Positions 1 to 12,981 of a stretch of 64,000 nucleotides of DNA are shown here, one piece after another. Position 1 is the stretch's first letter. Every line of letters starts with the position of its first letter. Below the pieces are notes generated by a model that was not told where the DNA came from, did no database searches, and saw only the letters and a list, made by a program, of their open reading frames with translations. The DNA lies in assembly GCF_032854445.1 (NCBI RefSeq), contig NC_088302.1, positions 20,207,338 to 20,271,337 on the forward strand. Direction: 5' to 3'. Source of the stretch: Liolophura sinensis (taxonomy: Eukaryota; Mollusca; Polyplacophora; Chitonida; Chitonidae). The position numbers and the translations under genes are program-made.

Positions 1-1949
1 GATACAAGTCGGACCGCCCTGGACCATGGATGTTGCTACCAGTTTGAAATACCATGGATGCAAGGAAATGGCCAACTGACATTCCGTCATACAACTGTTG
101 ATCATGGAATTCTGTGGCGTCAGTTAATCGTACGATTTTGAACAGTCTTGTATGTAAAAACAAAAAATAGGTATATGAGAGATTTGGGAACCTCTGGCTA
201 CCATACGTATAGAAATAATATCCAGTTATGGGATGTAGCCACAACTGGTTGATAGCACACATCAAGGCAGTTATTATCTGTCGCACAAATTACTGTGTGT
301 ACAAGTACAAAAATACAGATATATTTCTTGCAGAAGTTCTTTTAAAGTTGCATTGAAACCATCACAACATTTAAATACACATTAGACGGCAAGGAGATGC
401 TGCCAAATCGCCGTGTCTGCATGGTTGACCACATCTAAGCGGCAAATGGTCGGTCCACCATTGCAGTGCAGTAAGTTCACAGTTCACTACAGCTTCGCAG
501 AATTGTTGGCGGCTGATCGTCCATGAACAATGTCAACGGTTTCGTCATTCATTTGCAGTACACTGGTATTTCACTATTGCTCTGCTACACTTGCTCTGGT
601 GGTCCACTGTTGGCGTGAAGAATTGCTGTGTAATCGTTGTCTTGACTCCACACCCACAGCAAAGAAGTATTCCCATCAGTCTGTTGCCATTCTTATCGAG
701 AGACTATAACCAACTAATCGCGTTTTATCAAACTTTTCGAAAGCTGCTTTTTTAGAACTATCGATAAACCTGTGATGCGCTAATCTTATATGTTACTTCT
801 GTTCAATTACCTTTATGTCTCAAAAGCCTTGTTACAAAGAGGAGCAAATCCTAATGTGTAGACGCACTGCATACGAATCTTACAGCGATGTTGTTATCCA
901 CGCAGGTTACGGTTGAAACCTTTGTGCAAGGCAATCGATTGAAAGATAATCCATGCAAGGGTTACATATTGTGAATACTTTTAAATATATAATCGTGTGA
1001 ATAGTCTGTATATAAAACTTATATCTATTAACTTTATTCAGCAAGGCAAAATATTATTTGTCATTAAAGGAAGATAACCTGTATTTTTAAACATAAAATC
1101 ACAGTTGTATGACACAATTATCTATAATATCTCACTTGTATCGTTCTATGCAAAACGGGAATCGTTCCCAAATTCTTACTTGTCTTACTATGACTCGTTC
1201 CATACTGTTTTGTTATCGGTTGTCATTTTTTTCTGATCGTCATTCGTTCCAAGTTGTTTTTTTTCCCTAGATATCCTCACTTATTCCGGTGTTGTTACTT
1301 CGTCCAATGTCGTCACATGTTGTGATATGCGTCCCATTTTGTCTTTGTCCCAAGTTGTTATTTGTCGCCTCTGGGCATATGTCACGTACTGTTACTTGTT
1401 ACAATCTTTTGTCCGTCTCAATGGGTTGGGTTCGCTCCGATAATGACATGACCTTCAAATTTTAGGCTTTAAGTTTCTTGAAGAACCGAACGATGCAATC
1501 ATAATATCAAAGATGGCTCTAGCTGGCCTGAGCAGCAACTCTGATATGATAAGGAATATTGTAGGATTGCTATTGTCAATCCACAGAACAGGCTGTCTCG
1601 TTACCTTACTGATTGTGTCATTCATTCTGGAATATTTTCCTCCTCAAGCTGGGCTCTGCCTGGCGGGTTGTTGAACGAACTTCTTTACATTGAGTATAAT
1701 GTTACTCTGCTGGAATGGTTTCTTCCTCACGTGGAATAGTGTGTAACAAGGTCCACTCAACTGGCTTCCTCCCATTGAACATTGTATGAAAAGCTCTGCT
1801 GAAGTGACTCCCTCTTCACAATGAGCATTTTGTCACTAATTCTGAACTGTTATTATTGTAAAAACAGCAAAAGTTGTATTATTTTAATCAAGAAGAAATA
1901 AAGAAATAGAAATTCCTATCAGCTACGATCATGATTAATACAATTCTAA
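1..1949. other. No recognisable gene
   Basis: AT-rich, non-coding-looking DNA. No long open frame, SINE core or RNA gene was recognised on either strand. Confidence 0.5.
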
Positions 1950-2870
1950 CACAATTGTCAGAAGACTGTTAACATTGTTACCACAAAAACATGACCATCA
2001 GTTTTTAGTGTTATCATTGTAACCAAAAAAGCTTGACCATCAGCTTGAACTGTTTCCGTTGTAACCACAAAAGCATGACCATCAGAACTGCTATCTCTGT
2101 AAACAAAAAAGCATGACCATCAGTCAGTAATTTTATTACTGTAACACAAAAACATGACCATCAGTTAGAACTGTTATCAGTTTAACCAGAAACGCATGAT
2201 AATCAATCAAAACTGTTACCAATGTAACCAGAAATGTATGGCCATGAGTCAGAATTGTTATCACTGTGACACAAACGTATGATCATCAGCCAGAGCTGTT
2301 ATCATTGTAACTACAAATACGTGACCATCATTGAAACCACAAAAACATGACCATCAGCCAGAACTGTTACCATTGTAACCACAACTGCATGACCATCAGT
2401 GAGAACAGTTATCTTTGTAACCACAAGTGCATGACCATCAGTCAGAACTGGTACTATTATAGACATCAAATAACAGCCGTAAGAATTGTAATCATATTCA
2501 TTATAAGAAGTTTGACATCTTTTAGATTTGTACCATTATTATCACAAAAAGCTTAACCAACAATCTGAATTGTTATATATGCAGGCAGAGTGGCCATCCA
2601 CTAGGATTGCTATCACTTGTGACGGGAGTTTAACCAACAACTCAAAGTGTTACCATAAAATATCTTGGTCAACGGAAAGAAGTTTTGTCTCTGTAACAGA
2701 GAAAATTTAGCCATGCACCAATGAACTATTTTTTACATTGTATTCCCGGTAGCCTGTTCACTGCTGTTAATTTTTATCATTGTAAACTAGAGAGTTCGAC
2801 CATGAGTCAGCGGTTTTATCACTGTAACCACAGGAGCTTGTCCATCGGTCAGGCTTTTTTTTATCTTTGT
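1950..2870 (+). repeat. 42-bp minisatellite, about 21 degenerate copies
   Basis: A unit of about 42 bp containing GTAACCACAAAA and CATGACCATCAG recurs across the interval. The spacing is exactly 42 bp where copies are best preserved (CCATCAG at 2351, 2393 and 2435). Outer copies are diverged and carry small indels. Because 42 is a multiple of three, the best copies read as a 14-residue repeat (MTISQNCYHCNHNC-like) for a few units, but stops and indels break the frame elsewhere. I therefore call it non-coding tandem repeat DNA. Confidence 0.85.
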
Positions 2871-3369
2871 AATGGATAGTGACCCTCCCTAACGTCCATA
2901 TACGCATGAATACTTGTCGGCATAATCTTCATGTTACTAGTTGTTGTATTTTCATAGAACATATTAATTTGGCTTATCACGTGACATTTGTAAGCTTTTG
3001 CGTGAGTTTGTGAACCTCTTGTTAATAAATCATATTGGCTTAAGCTCTAATAAATTCATGAATCTAACCATAAACCATGGCTGTTGTGTCCATTTATACC
3101 TTGTGTCCACTGTGTTGCTTGTCAACATATACCCAAGCGATTCTGGTTAAAATTGTTCAGCCTGGCACTGAGAACTCAGTCCTTCCTGATGGCCTGAACA
3201 CCAGAAGCACTCTGGCAGAAAACGAGGTAACCACCGGGGTTCGCAGCTTTGACGTAACTATCTGAAGGTGACAAGGAACTTAGCTATTTTCTTTCTAAAA
3301 CCACAAGCAATGGTAATATGGTAAATCTGCTCCAAATGATGTGCGTTTGGCACAGCATATTACGTCTCG

Positions 3370-3545
3370 ACTACAATACAGGGTGCGGCCCCTGTGAGCT
3401 CAAGTCCAGCCCATGCTGGTTTTCTCTTCGATCATACGTGGAAATGCCTGCCAACAACTTGCGGATGGTCGTGGGTTTCCCCCTGGTTTATCCGCTTTAT
3501 TCCTATACCATAATGCTGACCGTCATCGTATAATTGAAATAACAC
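3370..3545 (+). mobile_element. SINE fragment, degenerate
   Basis: Diverged copy of the tRNA-derived SINE found throughout the window. It has the CAAGTCCAGCCCATGCTGG segment, the GCGGATGGTCGTGGGTTTCC core and a CATAATGCTGACCGTCATCG stretch. The tRNA-like head and the A-rich tail are missing or decayed. Confidence 0.75.
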
Positions 3546-6500
3546 GTGGTATTACTGCCTTTCCTGTTTTGAAAAAGTCCATTTTGTTAATATACACCAA
3601 AATGCATTACAAAATGTGTACTAGCATATTGTGACATTGCAGTAGAAGTCATGTAGGGCTGAAGTTAAAAACATAAATGCGTTTTTAAATTATATTTTTG
3701 AAGGGTAAAAATTAAAATTTTAAGATCTTTAGGTCATTTTGTTCGATGGTTATTTTTAAGTGTGAGTGGTCCTCCCAACTGACCTCAAGTTTTTGTACTT
3801 AAAATCTTCCGTTATATTCAAGATCTGTTGGTTAATGACACCTGCTTTTGTTTCCCCACTACCTCGATTATCCGCGCACGGACGGAATGGTGTCGGCTCA
3901 CATGTACGAGCTTCCTGCATACCGATTAACCGCTGTATTGTTAAACACAGCCCATGGAGCCAAAAGGAGGATTGCCAGGGACTCGTTTCTGGCTTATCGC
4001 TGCTGTAACACGGCATACTGCTGTAAGCGTGGCCAGGTGACCTGAGTGGCAGGTTTATGCTAAACCGCAACCTGCATGCTGTGAGAAACTCGGCCCAATG
4101 TGGTACATGACGGTCAGTATCTTGGATATGTCTAGCTTGTTAGACTGTAGAAACATTTTCCCAGGCAACAGCGACTGGATGAACCATCGCGCTCTTGCAG
4201 TACATAAGTACAACGTTAAACAGAACGTGTTTATTGACAAAGGGTAAAATCCGCAATATACTACATGTATACAGATTGGGACTGCTTTAAGCGGGAAAGG
4301 TTTCCTATTTTGAATAGCATGTTGTTTAAAGTTCCCTATAAGGGGATAACGTGAATGAGATATCCCCCATATTGGAAGAGCCTTGTTAATGGGTCAAATA
4401 TGATGATAGGTACCTGGGCTATACACGATTTTGGCAATATTGACAAAACGGTAAATTGAGGACAAGATAAATGAATAAACTTGACATGAAGCGGAACACC
4501 GCGGCAATCAACTAAAAGTAATAGATCAAAACCTTGAACGCATACGAAAATTTAATTTCTGCTAGAATATTCAAAACATTTCCTCTTTCAGATAGGAAAT
4601 ATATCTTGGTAATTTACCAAAGAATAAAACTTTCAGTTACTCATTTAATTGCCGCTGTATAACGATGGAACACGCTGTGTATTTGGCGAAATTGTTGAAT
4701 AAATGCTGTATACACGCTGCGCATGCGTCGTTAGCCCTGTTTAACCAGATTATAGCGTTCAAAAATGTGAAGACAGAGCCAAGTAATAGCTTGTTTCTAT
4801 GTATCTGTATCAGTTTGTGTTACTCTGTCTGTTTCTATACACATGTAAAACCTCAGCATAAAAGTAATACAAGCGTAATACACCCTAAGCCACACTCAAA
4901 ATTTGAAAGGCACAGAGATATTGTTAACGATTCATGAATCTTTGTGTGCCGCAAAATGATCTGATATGTTCATACAACACTACCTTGGTTTCGAACCCCG
5001 TCTCATGTAACAGTAGGCTCCTTGCGAGAGAGCCCTGAATAATCGTGACTGTAAATTTCAATAACAACTTAGCTTACCCCGTCCATAGTTCACGACGTTA
5101 AAAAATTCACCCTTGATTTGCTTTTACATCAAACAAGTGAAAAGAGTTAAGCATTCTAGCTAGCTTCCTCTCTATTTATATACTATCCAGATTTTTTCCA
5201 TCCAGTACAGAAAGTATCTCCTGGCTTGAAAATGTCGATATGTGGTAACCGAAAAAATGAAGTCAGTAAAAGTTAGTGATAGACAAAATAAAAGGTGTTT
5301 GGATTCACTGGCCTTAGGAGCAACCTTGTAGCAAATCCCTAATGCCTTAATGGTGTGAAATTGGCGTTTGCAGACGTGCTCATCTGCGCTGGTCGAGTCG
5401 TGTTTTCGGCCAGACCTCACGCTTGTTCCATCTCTATATCATCAGTACACAGGTGGAAAATCTTCACAAGCCTGGGGATTCGCAGTAACATGCGAAGACG
5501 TCAATACCGTTAAATCTTTTTTTTTCTGTTCGTTTTTTCCGTTGTGTTATGCATGGAAACGTTTGTGTGTACGGGGGGGAAGAAGAGGCCAAGGAAAAGC
5601 TTTCCTCCTGTCCACTGGCCGGATTTTGGCAACCGTCGCCTGTGGTCATTCTCAAATCCACTGAATTAATTCGGTAAATATTGCCTATTTTTGGACAGGT
5701 CGTCGTATGGTTAAGTGTTAATAGATGTCCAGCGTCCCTTGGTGTGTGTGTGTCTGCATGTTGTAATACGACTTTAAGGTCGTCTCGATTCCTAAGTAAA
5801 GTGTGTTCTCCAAATAATCGCTAGCCATCACCTTCGATCTAGCGAGAGTTAATCTCGATTAACTTGTGCCTTGCTATAGTGTCCCTCCAGCCGTTCAAAT
5901 CTCAGAATGTCTCTTTGGACGTGTAAAGACTCTGGTTAAAGACGTATTTAGCGCGTTCCGTGTTAGCGAGGCGAGTCGAGGCTACAGATTTAGAAATAAA
6001 CAAACTTGTACTGGCATCAAATGAATACCTTATAGTCAGATGGAATTCCAGATGTAAGATAAGGGAAAACACCGGGTAAGGGTGCCAATACGTCCCGCTG
6101 AGGTTAGACACATACACTCTCTCAAATATACGACCAGCGATCCATTGCCAAGAAGACTTCAACACACCAAGTCGGACTTAAGGAGTAAGTGTATGTCATT
6201 TGACCGAGGAACCCTGGCCGGACATCATGTCCAAGAGCTTTTGATATTTAGCAAATCCAAACGAATTAACTCTCTAAGTTGGGGATAAAAAGCGGTTTTT
6301 GATAAAATGTTGGACACAGCGCATGGCAAACACGAGTTGTTAATATGCAAACGCTCTATTTTTGGCAGACACATTCTTTCTACCTCCAGTGTCTGAAGAT
6401 TTAGATGATGGATCCCGTTTGATGGGACTCTGGGATTAACTCTTCAAACTGGACTAATTGACCCCAGATGTTTAAAGAGCGATGACCCTTACCTAGTGGA

Positions 6501-8611
6501 TGGCATCAGAAGAGAAAACCTGTACTCAGTATAGTTCATGATCACCATCCATACGGTAATCACAAAGGGTGTGGGGTGAGGGACGGTAATGGGAGTGCAC
6601 TGATTATAAACACATGAACTAGCCGACACTGACCAGGATTAACGCTCGATTAACGCTCCGGGTCCGTCTGTGTTGACATGCGCATATTTGGCAATCGGCT
6701 GAACTTTGCCTTCCACACCAACACCAACCCAGTTCCCATTAGGCTTGGGAAAATAGCAAGATATTCAACGCAACATCTTCCAAATAACGAGGATGATTTG
6801 CATCATTTAGAACGCACAAGTGACCAGGAAACAAAAATATGACTAAAAAAAATATCCCAATATTACAAAGTGATTTGGAAAAAGTCTTTATACTTTGACT
6901 GACTTTATAGCGGTTTATTTAGCCGAAATATTGAGGCTTCTGCTAAATCATTTTACAATATTCGCCGCTGATATGTTCACGTATGTCTCAAAAGGGGCAC
7001 ATATACTTTTCACTTCACTGACCGCATTTGCCTATTTTTGTCGGTCTTTCCGTTTCAGTGGTGTTTGCGTCGATGTGAATTTTTGAATCTTGTCTTCTAG
7101 CAAGGCTATCGTCTCTGACAAACTGCCCTTGCAAATGTGTGTGATATTCCGAACAAATACTCCCCTCCGCGAGACCTTTAGACTATTCCAGGACATTTTC
7201 ATAACGCACACAAGTTTTGTTTAAAGCTACGCCGTACTCCAAGTGGGCCAATTCAAAATTCATGTTTTAACTATAACGTTTGCATTTTACTGGTCAGTTG
7301 GTTCGTGCGCACATTACCGCAATGCCTGTCGGGCTTTCGAAAGGACTTGTCCGCATTCTCTTCCAAATAAAATTTTGAATTCGTCCATTTAAACACACTG
7401 GGAATATATTTGTCTATTTTGACTTACAGTTTCTCGTTATATCGCCTGAAAAATGTTGGGTCGATCTGTCTTTCAAACTGAAGCTGAAACACCACACTTT
7501 TAGACCAAATTCATGCGAATGAATTCATCTGTGCGCGCTGTGAATTATGGGATTTGAAACATTTATTACATAATGTGATTTGTCCATACAGACAGTGAAA
7601 TGCCATACAGCTGTCAGCCATGAATTCACATATCTGTCTGAGGATCAAACACCCGGTCGAGCGTCTTCCGTTTTCAGAATCCATTAACGATTGTTGGAAA
7701 CTGCCTTTTTTGTGACGGCTTATATTGCAGTCAGGCCTCCGGGAACTGTAATTACAGCGGAATCTCGAACATTCCATATTAGTGGATACAATGTTTAAAA
7801 TTTCTGTGTATATACACATTATTATGCTGCATTTCACAATAGAAAAGAATGCTGTAAAAAAGCTATAAGCTATAGAAAAAAGAAGCTATAAAAGAGACGA
7901 ATGAAGTAGATCCACAAACACTACAAAAAAGGGTAGATTTACAGTTTTACCATCTACGTGTAATCACATACACTCATTTTAGTTGTAACTTGGTAAAATA
8001 TTGGTATACTATACATTTGATTGGTGTTTATACCTAATTGACAGTAAATTTAGAAGAGAGCCCATCATCTACAGAAAAATGCACTAAAGTCCAAACACCC
8101 AGCAAACTTTACTGTAACAAAAATACCGTTAGCTCTTACCGTGTAGTGTTAAACTAACACTTTATGTGTTCAACGGCAGTGATCGCTACGACACCGCCCC
8201 AAAACACAATCGCATCAACTAAAAGTTCTGATTGTCAGTCATTCATTACATTTACCTAATTTTCTTTTCTCTCTCGTTTTCTTATAAAGTCGGTTAATTG
8301 TGTACTAAAGCATTTTGCATTATTTGTGGGATGATATGTTTTAAATGCAGACAATTATCAAAAATTAATAATTCTTGATTGAGAGGAGAAGTTTTACTGA
8401 TTTACCCCAATGAGAGATGGAAAGGAGGTTCTGTCTTCTATACTGACTATTTGTAGAGCGTCTGTCTCGTCTTTTATATTGTATACCTGTCAGGATTCTG
8501 CTGGAGGACCAACCATCCCTCGGGCCTGGTACCCTTGCATTGTTTTAATGTGATTGTGAACTAAATGTGATGACAACACAGCAGTTTGAGTAATTCTGGC
8601 CTGGTGACGTG
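3546..8611. other. No recognisable gene
   Basis: About 5 kb without a recognisable gene. A cysteine-rich open frame lies on the minus strand (7511-7837; Cys pairs such as CSRFRC and CNKC), but I see no known domain, no clear splice context and no support beyond openness. There is also short GT-repeat DNA near 5742. Confidence 0.45.
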
Positions 8612-8621
8612 CAGTTAATTG

Positions 8622-8898
8622 GGCGGGTTCTCCGTGGCTCAGGTGGTTAGCGCGCTAGCGCAGCGTAATGACCCAGGAGTCTCCCACCAATGCGGTCGCT
8701 GTGGGTTCACGTCCAGCTCATGCTGGCTTCCTCTCCGGCCGTACGTGGGAAGGTCTTCAAGCAACCTGCGGATGGTCGTGGGTTTCCCCCGGGCTGTACC
8801 CGGTTTCCCCTCAACATAATGCTGGCTGCCGTCTTATAAGTGAAATATTCTTGAGTACAGCGTAAAACACCAATCAAATAAAAAAATAAATAAATAAC
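8622..8898 (+). mobile_element. Full-length tRNA-derived SINE with perfect target-site duplication
   Basis: The tRNA-like head at about 8630-8710 has an A-box-like GTGGCTCAGGTGGTTAGCG and a B-box-like GTGGGTTCACGTCC. It is followed by the SINE body (GCGGATGGTCGTGGGTTTCC), a GTGAAATATTCTTGAGTAC motif and an AAATAAATAAAT tail. The 10-bp direct repeat CAGTTAATTG flanks it at 8612-8621 and 8899-8908, the mark of LINE-style target-primed insertion. This is the most complete + strand copy and the best reference for the family here. Confidence 0.92.
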
Positions 8899-8908
8899 CA
8901 GTTAATTG

Positions 8909-11900
8909 CGACTAACATCACTGCACCCTTACATAATTTTGCTTAAACCATCGTGCTATGGGATTTGTAAATTACTGCTATCTAAAAATACACATGAATA
9001 GTTGGTATAAAATCCTGACTGAAGTAAATTAACTAGGGATCCTATTTCACAGGTAAAACGCGTAACTATTTGCCAACTATCACACTGTTATCACCGCTCT
9101 GGTCTTACTCTCTGTGATATTAATTGTCAGTTGTGATAAATAGTAAATTTTAATTAGTTTGAACAAATTAAATATGCATTTTAGTGAGTTTCTAAACCAA
9201 TGTATTTTATAAGACGTCACTGGAATCTTGGATAACGTGTCGCTCAGCTTTATTATTTGTTTGCTTAATATATTGTCATGATTGTCTTTATTTGTACTAT
9301 AGGCAATACTTTACGATAGACATTTTAAACAGGTTTAATTCGATCAAAGAGCATGTAGGATAGACAATCTCAACCAGAACTGAAATAAGCAGCGGTAAAG
9401 ACACAGCCGTTTGGAATTCTACCTGTTGTGACGGAAATTATTAACACCATTTATTCCAACGAGGAAAAATGTTGAAAATTTTACACTTCCTACTCTCTGA
9501 AAATGTGCCAGAGCATAGCCATATCGCGTCGTTCAGTATGATATCTCATTTTAGAACACATATAAGTCTGTCTGTAAAGGGTACCTTTTTGTTTCTTTAT
9601 TTTTTTTTACACTCTTAATGAAATTGTCCAAGAAAACAACTCATCGTAACACGATCTAGATCCGGACTTACATCTCCAGTTTTCGTTCTTATAAAAATTC
9701 GGCTTCAGGATGTATGAGTAAAATATTTCCCAGCAAATTACGGAGTTATAACCCTTGCATAGCGAACATGTCAATTATAATTTGAAATCATTCGTCGATT
9801 CTTTGCGGTCAATGTTGAATCTGTCTGGCAATCGAAGGGAAGTCTATCCACAATACATAGCAAAGCGTCTGGACGGACAAAATTTAGCCCGTCCATCTGC
9901 CAGCTTCGAACGCTTAGGATTAAGCAAGGCATGTCCAGTATGTCAACATCCCATATCTCATTTCACAAGGTTATTGAGTACAATGAAAGGACGCCGGACA
10001 AACGCTGACCAGGAAGAAAAGAAAATTTGTTATGACGTTATCACTTATGTGTCGTATATACAAAGGAAAATTATTATCTATTGGTTATCACACATCAACA
10101 TATGGCTGTGGAATAAAATATGAAGAGAACTATTCGTAACATTTTACCCTTATGTTTGCGATGGATTTACTTTTATATGCAATAGAAAGCATAATTTCCG
10201 CGCCAAGTATGTTGTACCAAGCGTCTTCTCCGACATCATCGTATAGTGAAATTAAAGTTCCTGTGATGGGTGATGTTTTGAACGAACTTTAAGATTTCTT
10301 ATGATATAAATTTAAATATGGATAACATCTCTGATCATATACAACGTCTGACGCATACAAGAACATGAGAAACATAAAGGTCTGTGTACAGCTGTATAAA
10401 CTAATACTGACCGGGGAATGACGAATATATTAAAGCTTTTCGGGGTAATTGTCTTTGTGGCCTAAACAGAAATTTTGACAAGTTTTATAAGTTTGAAAGG
10501 ATCCCTTACGCATGTGAGTTACATTTGTCTTCGTTGTTTTCCACTTGTGTTTACAATACAGACACCCCGCGTATACAGTATTGACTACTGTCTATTGACT
10601 ATGTATTTATTTAAGTTGGCTGCAATATGTGTGGCCGCCCGAGGCTTGCTGTGTCAGTCGAATCCCACATCCTATCTAGGTTAAAACTATAATTTGGTTA
10701 CTGCTCGGTTTGCTGTTTATTTTCAAGTATTTGCTAACAGACAAGGCGATAATGAACTTCGACCAGTTGCAGACTGTTGCAGATCTATGCTACTGTCTCA
10801 GCAAAAAACGCTGCACAAATATTTACCCAACAACTGCGTTGGTCCTTATTACGGATTTCCAAATTCCCACGTTACGATTTTCTATCGACCCGTAGTATAT
10901 GACGCAAAGGAAAATTGACGCCGCCAGTTACTTTATCATATTACAGACATTCCGGCGGTAACTAAATGCGCTAGTTTTTATATCGACCCAAAAGATTTTG
11001 GAAGCTGCCGATCGACCAGGCAAACCCGTAAACACTCCTTAATGAGTGTCGTCATTGCATCACGCTGTCCTGGTAACAGATATGTCTGTAAACTGTTTTC
11101 GATTATGTCTTTCTTGAAGGCGATCATGGGGCCACTGACTGCTGGTCGATTCAGATGACTAAAACATGCATTAGCTTAAAATCCACGTAGTCCGCATCCT
11201 CAAACCGAATCCATTTTGATGGCCTAACATTTAACATAGCCATTTTGTTTCCCCATATACCAGAAGTCCCCATGTATAGTGACGTCATATGCACAATAAT
11301 TTCGAGTTTGAAACTCGCGATTGTTTATTTGATTGGTCAATTCCTAATGTAAAGATGGCTTATCCAATAGAAAGAACGTTTTATTTTTTTTATTTGATCG
11401 TTGGCCTTCTATCTACAGCATAACAAGACTTAGTGATCTGAATATCCTGTTTTCAATTTAAAAAAAACCTTTCCACTTTATGGGCTGGAAAGTTTGGGAA
11501 AATCACGCTAACATGACCACCAAAAGAGTCTACGCCTAGGGATACCTCGATCTCCCCCGAGTCGTCACATTGTTCACAAAAGCATAGTCAGTCCGAGGAC
11601 ATTGACCAGTAGGTTGAGGATATGCCATTTTCATGGCTGCTCAACCTTTAGACAGAGACTCAGCCGTTGAGAGTCCAAATAACCACTCCACATGTCGCTA
11701 TAGCTGGTCAGATCCACGTCGTGGCATATCTCCTTTTAATCGACATACGCTTTTTTGTAATATATTCATTATATATACCAATTCCCTGTTCACAAGGCGC
11801 ACACAGCGCTACGTTACCAATTGTGGCCACAAATCGTCACTGCAAAAGCAGGAATGAGCAATAAACTACACAGCTTAGGGAAAGGCTTCTCTTTAGGAAA

Positions 11901-12779
11901 TCTTGTTGAGTAGGGCGCGAAACGCCAATAAAATAAATAAATAAATAAATACTCGCCCAATTGCATCGTGGATAAGCAGAAGCATCACGGGTCAAATAAA
12001 TAAATATGACCCCCCCCCCCAAATCTGAATTATCAATATTTATACCTACATATGAAGATAGACAGGAAACATTCGCTAATTTCACAGATTTATCCCTGGT
12101 TACCACCACTGTATTAAACGATTCTATGATTAAGTCATTATTTCAAAAGCATGTTTTTGTTAACGCGAAATAATCTCTTATTATATCGGTTTCTAAATAA
12201 TTGCACTTATTTACGTTTTAAGACACTTCATACTTTGGTATACCATAATTCCAAATTCCTGATACATATATGTTTGTATGGCAGTGATAAAATATTATAT
12301 AGTTTATGAATCTTTAATTCATTTTATTTTATTTCCTTATTTTCTGGGGTTTAGTAAAATATTGAACAAAAGGCTTAACATGATCCAATTTACCAAATTA
12401 TTTTCTTCACCAAGAAGAAAATTTAAAATATGTCCACAGCGTTTCTCTAAAACTTTGCTGGTCACTCTTTTCTCTCACTTATATGATGGCGTGGGTTTTT
12501 TATTTCAATTATAATATGCTTTGACAGTTTGCCATTTCCCAGATAAATCAAGGAACACCTTTGCTCTCGCGATAAGACTAAATATGCAAGTCAAGGATCT
12601 TTCCAACTTTAAAAATTTAATTTCTCCAATGAAAGCTGAAAGGAAATATGCTTGGTTTGTGTTTATTGTTAAGACCATAATCTTTGGACACGTCGATTAA
12701 CCTTGAGACAGTGCAATGAATTCCATTATCTACTATAGACGCCGTTTCATTGGAGCGACTGGCTGTTTGATCACGACAG
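8909..12779. other. No recognisable gene
   Basis: AT-rich DNA. A short SINE tail remnant (GCGAAACGCCAATAAAATAA) sits at about 11905-11952, followed by a run of C at 12010-12020. An open frame at 9755-10123 (+) has no recognisable domain and ends in AT-rich sequence. I do not call it a gene. Confidence 0.45.
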
Positions 12780-12981
12780 GTCAACCGGTGGCTTGTCAAC
12801 CGGCCCCTGTCTCGGGAGTGACGACAGGAACGTTGGCCGCAATGTCCAGAATGTCGGCGTCCCGAACACCTCCCGGCATCCCTCTAGCATCTGTCTTCCC
12901 GGTGTGCCCTTCCCCGGCGTGGGCTGCCAGGAAAGGTGTGGACTCTCAGCTACACCGTGCGTGAAAGACAAAGGGAACTGA
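12780..12981 (+). CDS. Candidate terminal exon of an unknown cysteine-containing protein
   Basis: A sharply GC-rich island in AT-rich surroundings. A possible acceptor (GATCACGACAG, cut near 12780) opens a frame of about 65 codons ending in TGA at 12979-12981. Codon third positions are mostly C or G, as expected of real coding sequence. The peptide has six cysteines (for example PCLGSDD, SICLPG, GCQERCG, TPCVKDKGN) and no domain I recognise. The antisense strand is also open over part of the island, so strand and reality are uncertain. No partner exons were found upstream. Confidence 0.25.

Noticed and set aside
2347-2556. Cys-containing 14-residue repeat protein
   Set aside because: Only two or three of about 21 minisatellite units are in one frame; neighbours carry indels and stops.
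1950-2870. CRISPR-like repeat array
   Set aside because: Repeats are contiguous with no unique spacers, and the DNA is animal nuclear.
7511-7837. Cysteine-rich secreted protein on the minus strand
   Set aside because: Cysteine spacing fits no family I know and there is no signal peptide. Openness alone is weak evidence; mentioned in the interval entry only.
8630-8710. tRNA gene
   Set aside because: A-box- and B-box-like motifs are present, but no proper cloverleaf or acceptor stem is seen, and it is joined to a SINE body and tail with target-site duplication. The same holds at 24326 and 26090-26175.
9755-10123. 122-codon + strand frame with a CPVCQHP segment
   Set aside because: One Cys pair is not enough for a zinc site. 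The C-terminal third is AT-driven, and no splice partners or homology were recognised.
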